A stretch of DNA of 40,936 bases from SURF-21 sp964592775 (GTDB taxonomy: Bacteria; Actinomycetota; Geothermincolia; Geothermincolales; RBG-13-55-18), in NCBI GenBank assembly GCA_964592775.1, contig CAZQFX010000002.1:1-40936 (forward strand). Reading direction: 5' to 3'. The first letter of the stretch is position 1. Each line of letters starts with the position of its first letter. Made by a program: the position numbers and the translations under genes. The notes below the pieces were generated by a model. It saw nothing but the letters and a program-made list of their open reading frames with translations. It was not told the DNA's origin and searched no databases. Of this stretch, positions 32,583 to 40,867 are shown piece after piece.

Positions 32583-33575
32583 TTACGTGCCGTTCAGGAG
32601 GGCGCGGACTTCCTCGAGGTCGTCGAGCACGGGCCGCATCAGGCTCTCCAGTTGAGGCCGAAGCCAGGAGAGAACGTCGATCGAGGGGGGGGTGGCCGCG
32701 GAGGAAGCCGAAAGCTCGCTCTGAACCTCGGCCATGAGGCGGTTGTGTCCGGCGGCATCGTTAGACTCCCCCTTCCGGCACGCCTCGATGAACTTCTGCG
32801 CCGTGCTCTCGAGCGAGGCCACGGAGGTTGAAGCCACCCCCAGGTCCAGCCCTTCCAACCGCATCGCGGAAAGCGACGACTCGACCTGTTGCAGGGAGGA
32901 GGCGGCGGACGAGGCCTTCCGGCGAGCATCCGCGAAGGATATGGAGCCGGCGGCTACCGCATGGTTGTGGGATTCCACGGCCATGACCAGCGTCTCGCGT
33001 CCCCGGCGGTATGCTTCGTCGGCGGCCTCGAGAGGTTTCAGGCTGTTCCGAAAATAGCCTTTGCGGTACCATATCTCGTTTCCCATTCATGGCGCGAAGC
33101 TGTTTTCATCCTTTGCTGGTGCCGCGACCTTGCGGCATGAGGGACTGGCCGGTATTGCTCCGATCCGTGCCAGGCTCCTCTCCAGGAGATCTTGCGCCCG
33201 GCTGAGGGAGGCCAGCTCGTCGACCAGGTCCTGGAGTGGCGCGGCTTCCTGGTCCGCCGAGAGCTCCCGCACTTCGCCCGCGAGTTCGGTGGCGCGGTCC
33301 GCCTCACCCGATAGCAGGGCCAGGGATTCCTGCTGCTGAATGGAAAGGCTCTTCGGGTTGGCGGGAAGGTCGGGGGCTACCCACTCCTCTGCGATCGCTG
33401 CGGTGTTGCCCAGGACCCCGGTCGCCATGCCGCGTACCGCCCCGGTGTCGAGGACCTCCCGAGTGGAGGACGACCTGGCCTGCCAGATCAGCAAGGCGGA
33501 CGCCAAGCCGCTGGCCAGGATGGCCGCCGCCAGCGCGATAAGCATCAACTGCCTGGGGCGCGAATAACGCTGCAT
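32583..33575 (-). pseudogene. single-pass membrane protein gene interrupted by a ~114-bp repeat
   Basis: The 5' part (33575 to about 33153) encodes a protein with one N-terminal membrane anchor (MLIALAAAILASGLASALLI) and a helical extracytoplasmic region. The 3' part (about 33038 to 32583) is a helical Ser/Ala-rich segment ending RALLNGT. Between them lies the dispersed repeat. Both parts are in the same frame, and the only stop is a TGA (33087-33089) inside the repeat. So the gene looks whole apart from a frame-keeping insertion of 38 codons. Translation would end after 162 residues; a GTG/ATG restart at 33086 is possible. Function unknown. Confidence 0.7.
33039..33152. repeat. dispersed ~114-bp repeat, copy B (inside a gene)
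   Basis: The same sequence as 2179-2292, about 85% identical and in the same orientation. The edges are judged from where similarity stops: CAGGCTG on the left and about GGCC on the right. It supplies the stop codon that breaks the gene. No flanking duplication is obvious. Confidence 0.75.
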
Positions 33576-33683
33576 CCGCAACTCTCCGATCGAAGTGGGA
33601 CGTGGACGGACTCCCTTGCCGGTTGGTCGCGAGAGCCGTGATGTGGCACCTGTGTTGAAAAGAGGGGACTGCGCCACGTTCCC

Positions 33684-34640
33684 TCAAACGGCGCCCTTCT
33701 TCATCAGGTGCCCGATGACCATGGTGGCCCCGGTATGGGGATCGATCTCCCGTGTCTCCACCAGCTTGCGTATGAGTTCCACCATCTCGGGATCCTCCTG
33801 CAAGACGCGTGTGAACGTCCTCTCCACCTGCCGGTTTATTATCTCCAGCAGCTCCGCGACGATGCGTTCCCTGGCCTTCTTCTCCAGCAGTCCTTCGTCC
33901 TCGAGGTAGCGGTAGTGGTCCAGCAGGGCCTGCGCCAGTTCCTCCACGCCATCCCCCGTGGTGGCCACGGTGCGCAGGAGCGCGGGCATGCGCCCGTTCC
34001 TGCGCTCCGACATCTCCAGCATCATGAGGATCTCGGTATAGGTCCGTCCCGCATCCTCGCGGTCGGCCTTATTGACCACGAAAACGTCTCCGATCTCCAT
34101 GATGCCGGCCTTGATGGCCTGGATCTCGTCGCCCGCGCCGGGCATGGCGACCACGACCGAGGTGTGGGCGAGCTTGACGATGTCCACCTCCACCTGCCCG
34201 GCGCCCACCGTCTCCACGATGACCACGTCCTTGCCGAAGGCGTCCAGGATGTTCACGGCGTCGTTGGTGGCGACGGAAATGCCGCCCAGGGAGCCACGGG
34301 TGCCCATGGAGCGGATGAAGACCTCGGGATCCGTGGCGAGGTCCTGCATGCGTATGCGGTCGCCGAGGATGGCGCCGCCCGAAAAAGGGCTCGTGGGGTC
34401 GACGGCTATGATGCCTATCGACTTGTCCATGGACCGCAACACCTTGGCGAGAGCCGATACCAAGGTGCTCTTGCCGGCGCCCGGAGCCCCGGTGATGCCC
34501 ACGATATGGGCTTTCCCGGTGTGCTCGTGCAGGCGCTTGATGGGGCCAGAGGCCGCGGGATCGCCGTTCTCCACCAGGGTGATGAGCCTGGCCACGGCGC
34601 GCCTGTCCCCTTCCAGCAGACGGGAATACAGGTCCTCCAT
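33684..34640 (-). CDS. meaB: MeaB/ArgK-type P-loop GTPase chaperone
   Basis: A 318-aa G3E-related GTPase that loads and protects B12-dependent acyl-CoA mutases. Seen: GITGAPGAGKSTL (Walker A), VDPTSPFSGGAILGDRIRM, FIRSMGTRGSLGG, ETVGAGQVEVDI (Walker B region) and the base-recognition VNKAD. The C-terminal arm, rich in Glu/Arg/Leu, is the family's dimerisation part. I start at ATG 34640 with AAGGAGG before it; the longer frame runs into its promoter. No mutase gene is in the window. It lies near, but not in an operon with, the corrinoid genes at 37-39 kb. Confidence 0.92.
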   Translation of the reverse strand: MEDLYSRLLEGDRRAVARLITLVENGDPAASGPIKRLHEHTGKAHIVGITGAPGAGKSTLVSALAKVLRSMDKSIGIIAVDPTSPFSGGAILGDRIRMQDLATDPEVFIRSMGTRGSLGGISVATNDAVNILDAFGKDVVIVETVGAGQVEVDIVKLAHTSVVVAMPGAGDEIQAIKAGIMEIGDVFVVNKADREDAGRTYTEILMMLEMSERRNGRMPALLRTVATTGDGVEELAQALLDHYRYLEDEGLLEKKARERIVAELLEIINRQVERTFTRVLQEDPEMVELIRKLVETREIDPHTGATMVIGHLMKKGAV

Positions 34641-34669
34641 ATCGCCTCCTTCTCGTATCCCAGCATTTA

Positions 34670-34697
34670 TTCTTATTGCTAACGCCGCCCCGGTCAA
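34670..34697 (-). promoter_or_regulatory. meaB promoter
   Basis: On the minus strand TTGACC (34692-34697) and TAAGAA (34670-34675) are 16 bases apart, with the start codon 30 bases further on. Confidence 0.5.
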
Positions 34698-34960
34698 TGG
34701 GGCGAACAGGTTCGGCCCTCAATTTTCCACACCTGGGGCCATGCCTACACGCAAGGAGCTTCGTAAGAAACGAGGCAATGTGTCCCCCCGTAAAAAAGTG
34801 TGAGTGGCTTTGGCTCAGGCCTACCGTGGCGGCCTAACCCCAGGCATGACAACTCGGCCTGACTTGACCATCCTCTTCCTCTAGTCGCCCACTCTTATTG
34901 CATAAGAACCTTTTTCCCTTGCGGTCCAGGGTATATCCTTCGTACATGCGGGAAGTGAAG
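34698..34960. other. intergenic region, no gene seen
   Basis: A divergent gap between meaB and the DUF192 gene. It holds several imperfect GC palindromes (GGCC/GGCC near 34720-34742 and around 34816-34856) and a 20-codon frame (34741-34803) without a ribosome site, which I do not accept as a gene. Confidence 0.4.
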
Positions 34961-35338
34961 ATGGTGAACCTGACGCGCGGCACCGTCCTGGCGGAGAGGG
35001 CGGCGGTCGCCGAAACCCCGGGCACGCGGCGGCGCGGGCTGCTGGGCACCGATTCCCTCGAGGACGGACGCGGCCTGGTCATAGTGCCCTGCCGGCAGGT
35101 GCATACCTTCGGAATGCGCTATGCCATAGACGCGGTCTTCGTGGACAAGCACATGCGGGTGCTGCACGTGGCGAAGGCGATGAAGCCGTGCCGCCTGGGC
35201 GCCCTGGTGTTGAAAGCCACAGCCGCCATTGAGCTGCCCCCCGGCAAGGCCGCCGCCACGGGAACAGAGCCCGGGGACATGCTGGAAATAGTTCCCTGTC
35301 ACCCCTTCGGTGCGGGCGGAGCACGCGTTGGGGCTTGA
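34961..35338 (+). CDS. DUF192 family protein
   Basis: A 125-aa single-domain DUF192 protein. The family's landmarks are present: RTRG-like NLTRGTVLAERAAVAETP, RRGLLGTDSL, VHTFGMRYAIDAVFVDK and LELP-like AAIELPPGKA. Most homologues are small beta-rich proteins, often exported, of unknown function. The ATG at 34961, with GGAAG five bases upstream, matches the family start; an ATG at 34946 would add five residues. It has no operon partner. Confidence 0.8.
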   Translation: MVNLTRGTVLAERAAVAETPGTRRRGLLGTDSLEDGRGLVIVPCRQVHTFGMRYAIDAVFVDKHMRVLHVAKAMKPCRLGALVLKATAAIELPPGKAAATGTEPGDMLEIVPCHPFGAGGARVGA

Positions 35339-35732
35339 TGGCATGCGGGCTGCCCGCCCGGGACCGGAAGGGCATGAGTGCCTCATGAATTACTATGAAA
35401 AGGATAGCCCTTCCTCCTTAGTCCATGAGTTGAAAAATATCCGGAAAGCGATGCTACATGAGGGCGGGCCTCCCGCCCCTTACGGGAAGAGCGGACTTGC
35501 CGGCGACCGCGATGCGGACGTTGCGCAACGGCGACCAGCTTCTCGTAACGAAACGCGCTGTACCCGCGACGATCATCGCGTTCGGCGCGCGGATACACGC
35601 GGCCCAGGCACAAGTATTGACGTTCGGCATGCCGACGCGGCGTCCCGGAAAGGAGGGAAGCCTGTTTTCGGACATTGATAGGCGGCCGGGCCGCCCCCTA
35701 TGATAGGGGGGCGTAGGAGGAAAGGCGGCGGT
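35339..35732. other. palindrome-rich region before fdhD, no confident gene
   Basis: About 390 bases. Hairpins seen: GGGCGGG/CCCGCCC (35462-35478), GGCGGC/GCCGCC (35681-35695) and CCCCCTA/TAGGGGG (35694-35710). A 73-codon minus-strand frame (35454-35675, containing PNVNTCAWAACIRAPNAMIV) has gene-like codon use but no ribosome site, and an 81-codon frame lies opposite it. I cannot decide whether either is a gene remnant. Confidence 0.35.
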
Positions 35733-36563
35733 ATGTCCACGATCTCACGGCACACGGAAAGGTACAGGCGCGGCGGGGAGCGCGAGAGCCTTCCCGATCG
35801 CGTGGTGGTGGAACTCCCCCTGGAGATCAAGGTCAACGGGATGCCCCTCGTTGCCCTCATGCGCATGCCCGGAATGGACAAGGAGCTCGCCGTGGGCTTC
35901 TGCCTGACCGAGAAGGTGATGGGCAGCGTTTCGCAGGTGATGCTGCTAAAGCACTGCGGGAGCATGGAGCGGGAGCTCGGACGGGGAGGCGAGGTTGAGG
36001 ACACCGCCCTGGATCGGGGGAACGTGGTGGAGCTGGAGATCAAGGACCCGGGGGAACGGGAGCGCTTCTCCGCCGTTTACCTGGTGCGAACAGGTTGCGG
36101 CGGGGCGGACATCTCGGCCATCGAGGACTACCACGAGGGGGAGGTGACCAGCGCGCTGCGCGTCGGGGAAACGGTGATCTACGGCCTGGGCGAGGAACTG
36201 ACCCGGCGCCAGGAGGTCTTCCGGGGCACGGGGGGGACCCACGGCGCGGGCGTCTTCACCGCCGGTGGTGAAGCGGCGGTGGTCGCGGAGGACGCGGGCA
36301 GGCATAACGCCCTGGATAAGGCGGTGGGCTGGTGCGCCCTGCACGACATAACCCTCGAGGACAAGGTCCTGGTGCTCTCCGGGCGCGTCAGCTACGAGAT
36401 GGCCTTGAAGACGGCGCGGGTGGGAGTGCCCGTGCTCGTGTCCATGGCCGCCCCCACCTCCCTGGGCTTGAGGGTAGCGGAGGCGGCGGGGCTGACAGTG
36501 GTGGGCTTCTCGGACGGCCGGAGGTTCAACGTCTACACGCATCCCTGGAGGATAGTGTCGTGA
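35733..36563 (+). CDS. fdhD: formate dehydrogenase accessory sulfurtransferase FdhD
   Basis: A 276-aa protein that transfers sulfur to the molybdenum or tungsten cofactor of formate dehydrogenases. The reactive-site region is RTGCGGADI (Cys122), followed by GGTHGAGVF and the nucleotide/cofactor-contact block EDAGRHNALDKAVGW. The closing LVLSGRVSYEMALK, SMAAPTSLGLRVAEAAGLT and FSDGRRFNVYTH are all family motifs. GGAGGAAAGG precedes ATG 35733. The stop overlaps the mobA GTG. No formate dehydrogenase is in the window; a truncated second copy lies at 39259-39525. Confidence 0.93.
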   Translation: MSTISRHTERYRRGGERESLPDRVVVELPLEIKVNGMPLVALMRMPGMDKELAVGFCLTEKVMGSVSQVMLLKHCGSMERELGRGGEVEDTALDRGNVVELEIKDPGERERFSAVYLVRTGCGGADISAIEDYHEGEVTSALRVGETVIYGLGEELTRRQEVFRGTGGTHGAGVFTAGGEAAVVAEDAGRHNALDKAVGWCALHDITLEDKVLVLSGRVSYEMALKTARVGVPVLVSMAAPTSLGLRVAEAAGLTVVGFSDGRRFNVYTHPWRIVS

Positions 36564-37234
36564 AGGACCGGGATGCGGGTAAGGCGTGGGAGAACGAATT
36601 CGCGGCGGCGGTGCTTGCCGGCGGGAAGGGAAAGCGCCTGGGCATGGACAAGGCGCGCCTGCAGGTCGAGGGGTGCATGATCCTGGACCGCATCGTCTTC
36701 GCCCTGCTCGGGATATTCCCGGAGGTCTTGCTGGTGGTTCAGAGCGGCGACTCCCCGCCGTTGCCGGAGGGGGGAGACCGGGTCAGGGTGGTCTCCGACC
36801 TCATCCCCGGCAAGGGCCCGCTGGTGGGCATCTACACCGCGCTTCAGCACTCGACGGCCCCGTACGTCTTTGTCATGGCCTGCGATATGCCCTACCCCAG
36901 CACGCTCCTTATCCGGCGCATGCTCGAGGAGGCGAGGGGAGTTGACGCCGTGGTGCCTCGCCGCGGCGAATACATCGAGCCCCTGTTCGCCGTCTACGCC
37001 CGCGAGGTGCGCGAACGGGCCTTGAAGCGCATCGAGGAGGGGCGCCTGAAGATACACGAGCTCATACGGGAGCTGGACGTGCGTTACCTGGACGAGGAGG
37101 AGATCGCCGCCTGCGACCCCAGCTTCCGCTCCTTTTTCAACATCAACTCCATCGAGGACCTCATGGTCATGGAGGCGGGTATTCCGGACGTATCGCCGGG
37201 ACAGCTCGGGCAGGACCGGCGTGTGCTACAATGA
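36560..37234 (+). CDS. mobA: molybdenum cofactor guanylyltransferase (MobA-like), copy 1
   Basis: A 224-aa nucleotidyltransferase. Family motifs: LAGGKGKRLGMDK near residue 20, then LIPGKGPLVGIYTAL, MACDMPYP (metal-binding Asp) and SFFNINSIEDL. It would attach GMP to molybdopterin to make the bis-MGD form that FdhD then sulfurates, so the fdhD-mobA overlap (GTGA) makes biochemical sense. Start GTG 36560 has GGAGGA upstream. The 20-residue C-terminal tail is absent from copy 2. Confidence 0.88.
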   Translation: MKDRDAGKAWENEFAAAVLAGGKGKRLGMDKARLQVEGCMILDRIVFALLGIFPEVLLVVQSGDSPPLPEGGDRVRVVSDLIPGKGPLVGIYTALQHSTAPYVFVMACDMPYPSTLLIRRMLEEARGVDAVVPRRGEYIEPLFAVYAREVRERALKRIEEGRLKIHELIRELDVRYLDEEEIAACDPSFRSFFNINSIEDLMVMEAGIPDVSPGQLGQDRRVLQ

Positions 37235-37284
37235 AGCGGGCAAAGGCTTCGTGAGAACCTGGGTTCATGCTGGGAGGTAGGATC

Positions 37285-38382
37285 ATGACCGGAAAAGAGC
37301 GCATGCTGACGGCCGTTACCCGCCGGGAGCCGGACCGGGTGCCGGTGTGGGAGATGGCCTTCAACGAGGAGTCCATCATCAAGCTGGGAAAGTTTTACAC
37401 CGATGACCTTCCACCCATGAAGTTCGCCCAGCAGATGACCATGGAGGAGAAGGTAAAGCTCCTAAACACCCTCTTCACGGTGGCGAGGGAGCTGGAGCTG
37501 GACGGCATCACCTCTATCGGCCTGCTGGGCACGGAGCCCGTGGACGTGGAGCACGTCAGGGACGGCTGGGGCAGGATACTGCGCGTGAGCGAGGAGGGGG
37601 AGGCCACCGCGGTGGGAGGCCCCGTCTCCAGTCCCTCTGACCTACGAGGGTTGAAGGTATACCATCCCCAGCCCACAGATTTCCTCATGCTCATGGCCGC
37701 GGTTGGGAACCTCGGCTCCGACGTCGCCCAGGTGCTGGTGCAGCCGGGACCTTTCCGCGAGAGCTGGAGCCTGCTGGGGAGCATGGAAAAGCTTCTCTAC
37801 CACTACGTGAAGAACCCCTCCTTCGTCAAGGACCTCGCCCAGGTGGCCACGGACTACATCCTGGAGGTCGTCGACATGGCCGCCGACAACGGCGCCGACA
37901 TCATCGCCCTCGACGGCGACCTGGCTTTCAACCAGACCACCCTCATGTCGCCAGCGCAGTACGAGGAGTACGTCTTCCCCTACCACCAGCAGATAACCGC
38001 GCACGCCCATCGCCGCGGCTTGCTCATTATAAAGCACTCCGACGGAAACATGTGGCCGATCATGGACGGCATCGTGGACGCGGGATTCGACGGTTTCCAC
38101 CCCGTGCAACCCCAGTGCATGGATATAGGCGAGGTGAAGCGAAAGTACGGAGACCGCCTGTGCATACTGGGCAATATCGACTGCACCTACCTTTTGCCCT
38201 TCGGCAGCGAGGAGGAGGTGGAGGAGAGCGTGAAGGAAACCATACGGGTTGCGGCGCCGGGGGGTGGATACGTCATCAGCTCCTCCAATTCCATCCATCC
38301 CGGATGCAGACCGGAGAACTATATCGCCATGGTACGGGCGGCGCGGAAGTACGGCGTCTATCCCATCGACGTGGACGGTTAG
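37285..38382 (+). CDS. UroD-family methyltransferase (MtaA/MtbA-like)
   Basis: A 365-aa TIM-barrel protein of the uroporphyrinogen decarboxylase superfamily. It starts MTGKERMLTAVTRREPDRVP, the family signature, and later has IIKHSDGNMWPIMD, GFDGFHPVQPQCMDI, LGNIDC and SNSIHPGCRPENYIAM, whose His and Cys residues suit a zinc site for thiol methylation. It is followed 88 bases later by a corrinoid protein, so a corrinoid-dependent methyl transfer is far more likely than haem synthesis. The ATG at 37285 follows GGGAGG. The methyl donor is unknown, since no trimethylamine- or methoxy-type methyltransferase is present. Confidence 0.85.
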   Translation: MTGKERMLTAVTRREPDRVPVWEMAFNEESIIKLGKFYTDDLPPMKFAQQMTMEEKVKLLNTLFTVARELELDGITSIGLLGTEPVDVEHVRDGWGRILRVSEEGEATAVGGPVSSPSDLRGLKVYHPQPTDFLMLMAAVGNLGSDVAQVLVQPGPFRESWSLLGSMEKLLYHYVKNPSFVKDLAQVATDYILEVVDMAADNGADIIALDGDLAFNQTTLMSPAQYEEYVFPYHQQITAHAHRRGLLIIKHSDGNMWPIMDGIVDAGFDGFHPVQPQCMDIGEVKRKYGDRLCILGNIDCTYLLPFGSEEEVEESVKETIRVAAPGGGYVISSSNSIHPGCRPENYIAMVRAARKYGVYPIDVDG

Positions 38383-38470
38383 GAGTCCTAGCCCAAGTCG
38401 GCGGGCTGGGGCGCGGAGACGAAGATTTGAGGGCTGTTCCCTGAGCGCGCAGGAGCGAGGAGGCTTGGAA

Positions 38471-39097
38471 ATGCGGGAGATACTGGAAAATATCGGCAAG
38501 GCGATCATCGGGGGAGAGGAGGAGGAGACCCGGAGGCTGGTGGAGGAGGCGCTTCGGGGGGGAGTCGAACCAAGGAAGATCCTGGAAGATGTCATGATGC
38601 CGGCCATGGAGGACATCGGGGTGCGCTTCTCTCGCGGCGAGGCCTTCATCCCCGAGCTCATCGTGGCCGCCGAGGCCATGCAGCGGGGCATGGAGGCGTT
38701 GAAGCCCCGCCTGGCGGCGGGCGAGCGCGGCAGCGGGCTGGTGGTGCTGGGCACGGTGCACGGGGACATCCATTCCATAGGCAAGAACCTGGTGCGCATG
38801 TGTCTGGAGGGAACGGGCTTCGAGGTGGTGGACATCGGCGAGGACATGAAGACGGACAAGTTCGTCGAGGCCTACCGCGAGCACCGGCCGGATATCCTGG
38901 GCCTGTCCGCCCTGCTGAGCTCCACCATGCAGCGCATCCCCGAGGTCATCGAGGCGGTGCGGGCGGAGGACTCCGGCGCGGTGATCATGGTGGGGGGAGC
39001 GCCGGTCACCCAGGAGTTCGCGGACCGGTCGGGGGCCGACGGTTACGCGCCCAACGCCTTCGAGGCCGCCCGCAAGGCGCGCGAACTGCTGGCTTGA
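38471..39097 (+). CDS. corrinoid (B12-binding) methyltransferase subunit
   Basis: A 208-aa methylcorrinoid carrier. Residues 1-85 are the helical cap domain (VEPRKILEDVMMPAMEDIG); residues 88-208 are the B12-binding domain with GDIHSIGKN (Asp99, His101, Gly104), LSALLSSTM and VGGAPVTQEFADRSGADGY. GAGGAGG lies before the ATG. It is the natural partner of the upstream UroD-family gene. Confidence 0.93.
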   Translation: MREILENIGKAIIGGEEEETRRLVEEALRGGVEPRKILEDVMMPAMEDIGVRFSRGEAFIPELIVAAEAMQRGMEALKPRLAAGERGSGLVVLGTVHGDIHSIGKNLVRMCLEGTGFEVVDIGEDMKTDKFVEAYREHRPDILGLSALLSSTMQRIPEVIEAVRAEDSGAVIMVGGAPVTQEFADRSGADGYAPNAFEAARKARELLA

Positions 39098-39117
39098 CCC
39101 ACCCTGGCGCCAATACA

Positions 39118-39250
39118 ATAGGCTCCTGTTTTATAGGCTCCTGTTTTCTGCTGCCCCCGGGTATACGCGTTCGCGGTCCATGCCGACCGTTCTGCATGAA
39201 ATAGATGATAAAATACCCCACGGGGTAGCAAAAAACAAGACCTGACCCCA
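39118..39250. repeat. 15-bp tandem duplication and GGGGTCAG-type repeat
   Basis: ATAGGCTCCTGTTTT occurs twice in tandem (39118-39147). Further on is a hairpin TACCCC/GGGGTA (39214-39227) and then AAGACCTGACCCCA (to 39250). The truncated fdhD copy starts directly afterwards. Related GACCCC strings lie near 2311, 24158 and 24395-24479. Confidence 0.6.
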
Positions 39251-39258
39251 TTACCGTC

Positions 39259-39525
39259 GGCCGGCACAACGCGCTGGACAAGGCGGTGGGATGGTGCGCC
39301 CTGCGCGGCATATCCCTCGACGACAAGGTGCTGGTGCTCTCGGGCCGCGTCAGCTACGAGATGGCCCTGAAGGCTGTAAGGGTCGGGATACCGGTGCTCG
39401 TGTCCATGGCCGCGCCCACCTCACTGGGCTTGCGCGTGGCCGATGCCGCCGACCTCACGGTTATCGGGTTCTCCGACGGCAGGAGGTTCAACGCCCACAC
39501 GCATCCCCGGAGGATAGAACGGTGA
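39259..39525 (+). pseudogene. fdhD: fdhD 3' fragment (second copy)
   Basis: Matches residues 189-276 of the intact FdhD, from GRHNALDKAVGW to the C-terminus, about 83% identical by eye. The first two thirds, with the catalytic cysteine, are missing, and the match begins just after a GACCCC-type repeat. It ends by overlapping the second mobA, exactly as the intact pair does. So a whole fdhD-mobA unit once stood here and was cut at the repeat. Confidence 0.88.
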
Positions 39526-40142
39526 CGGACGGAGGTATCGCTTCCCCTCCGCAGGAGGATTTCGCCGCGGCGGTCCTGGCAGGGGGGCAGGGAAAACGCC
39601 TGGGTATGGACAAGGCCCGGCTGCAGGTCGACGGGTGCATGCTGCTGGACCGCATAATCCTCTTCCTGCGGGATATCTTTCCCCTTGTCCTGCTGGTCGT
39701 GCACGGCGGCGACTCCCCCCCGGCCACGGCCGGGAACGGGCATGTGAAGGTGGTGGAGGACCTCATACCGCGCAAGGGGCCCCTGGTGGGCATCTACACC
39801 GCGCTGCGGCATTCGCCGGCGCCCTACGTCTTCGTCATGGCCTGCGACATGCCCTACCCGAGTTCGCGGCTCATCCGCCGCATGCTCGCGGAGGCGCGGG
39901 GAGTCGATGCCGTGGTCCCGCGCCGCGGCGAGTACATCGAGCCCCTCTTCGCCGTCTACCGGCGCGACATCCGCGACAGGGCGCGCGCCCGCATCGAGGA
40001 GGGGCGCCTGAAGATACACGAACTCATCCAGGAACTCGACGTGCGCTATCTCGAGGAGGACGTGATCGCCGCGTGCGACCCCACCTCCCGCTCCTTCTTC
40101 AACATAAACACCCCCGAGGACCTGGAATCCGCCCGACTCTGA
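39522..40142 (+). CDS. mobA: MobA-like guanylyltransferase, copy 2
   Basis: A 206-aa paralogue of the protein at 36560-37234, with LAGGQGKRLGMDK, LIPRKGPLVGIYTAL, MACDMPYP and SFFNINTPEDL all intact. It is clearly related over its full length but not recently copied. Start GTG overlaps the fdhD fragment (GTGA) after GGAGGA. The frame is clean, so it is likely functional even though its fdhD partner is broken; expression would depend on whatever now lies upstream. Confidence 0.85.
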   Translation: MTDGGIASPPQEDFAAAVLAGGQGKRLGMDKARLQVDGCMLLDRIILFLRDIFPLVLLVVHGGDSPPATAGNGHVKVVEDLIPRKGPLVGIYTALRHSPAPYVFVMACDMPYPSSRLIRRMLAEARGVDAVVPRRGEYIEPLFAVYRRDIRDRARARIEEGRLKIHELIQELDVRYLEEDVIAACDPTSRSFFNINTPEDLESARL

Positions 40143-40356
40143 GCTCCACCGCCCGATCCTCGCCGGCTCCCATAATGGATATGCACGCAGCTCGTGGGTT
40201 ACTGTTGATAACCCGGATTTTTCGCACTTGAAAACAAATAAGGAGGGCCGTGGTTGATACTTGTTCAACTGATATTGTGGAGAACCTACCCCCTGCCATT
40301 AGGCACAGGGGGCAGTCATTACAACGGATTACTGATATGGCTTGTCGCAATCGCTA
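40143..40356. other. intergenic region with hairpin
   Basis: GC drops here. CCCCCTG/CAGGGGG (40289-40295, 40306-40312), with an inner TGCC/GGCA, forms a strong hairpin lacking a T tract; it may end transcripts from either side. No gene is seen. Confidence 0.45.
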
Positions 40357-40867
40357 TCAGAAATTTGCCTCCATAATAACGCTCCCGTCTGCGGCGCTTA
40401 TTGATATATTGACTCCTGAAACCCGATAACTTCCTTCATAAACCTCTACCCTTACAGTCCAATACGGCACAAGAGTGTTGCCACCTAACATATACCTCAT
40501 TTCAACTTCGCTATTTTTCGGCACGGGTACCTGCTTCCTCTCCTTAATTACTGGTGCATGATCGATTGCCAGTTCGATTGCCTTCTCTTTTTCGATTTTC
40601 TTTTCAACTATTTTCTTGTCTTTAATGCTTGATTTGCTTTTAGGAAGGGAGAATGATAGTTTTTTGCCGTCTTCCGCAGATATAGAAATATTGCAATAAC
40701 CACCTCCATTGTGTATATCATCCACAAAGACGCCATCTTTCTGAATGCGATAATTGAAATCGTATTGATAGATTGGCTTTGGATTATCTAAGTCAGAGGT
40801 ATCCATTGCAATAATATGGAGCGGGTCCTGTTCGAGACCATATTCAGATATGTCTACCCCCTTGCTT
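40357..40867 (-). pseudogene. 3' part of an unrecognised AT-rich gene, cut at its 5' end by the MITE-like element
   Basis: About 169 codons in a frame whose base composition is clearly AT-richer than the rest of the window. The protein has a Lys/Glu-rich stretch (SIKDKKIVEKKIEKEKAIEL) and ends YWTVRVEVYEGSYRVSGVNI, then AADGSVIMEANF, similar to the beta-hairpin repeats of PepSY-like domains. The only upstream start lies inside the repeat element and makes MRAYLRIGVLS, the same nonsense start as the first copy of the element gives. The real N-terminus is missing. Composition suggests acquired DNA. Confidence 0.6.

Noticed and set aside
34741..34803. 20-codon Lys/Arg-rich frame
   Set aside because: There is no ribosome site, and it sits in a palindrome-rich non-coding gap.
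37285..38382. True uroporphyrinogen decarboxylase (haem synthesis)
   Set aside because: The zinc-type His/Cys residues and the adjacent corrinoid protein fit the methyltransferase branch, and no haem genes are nearby.
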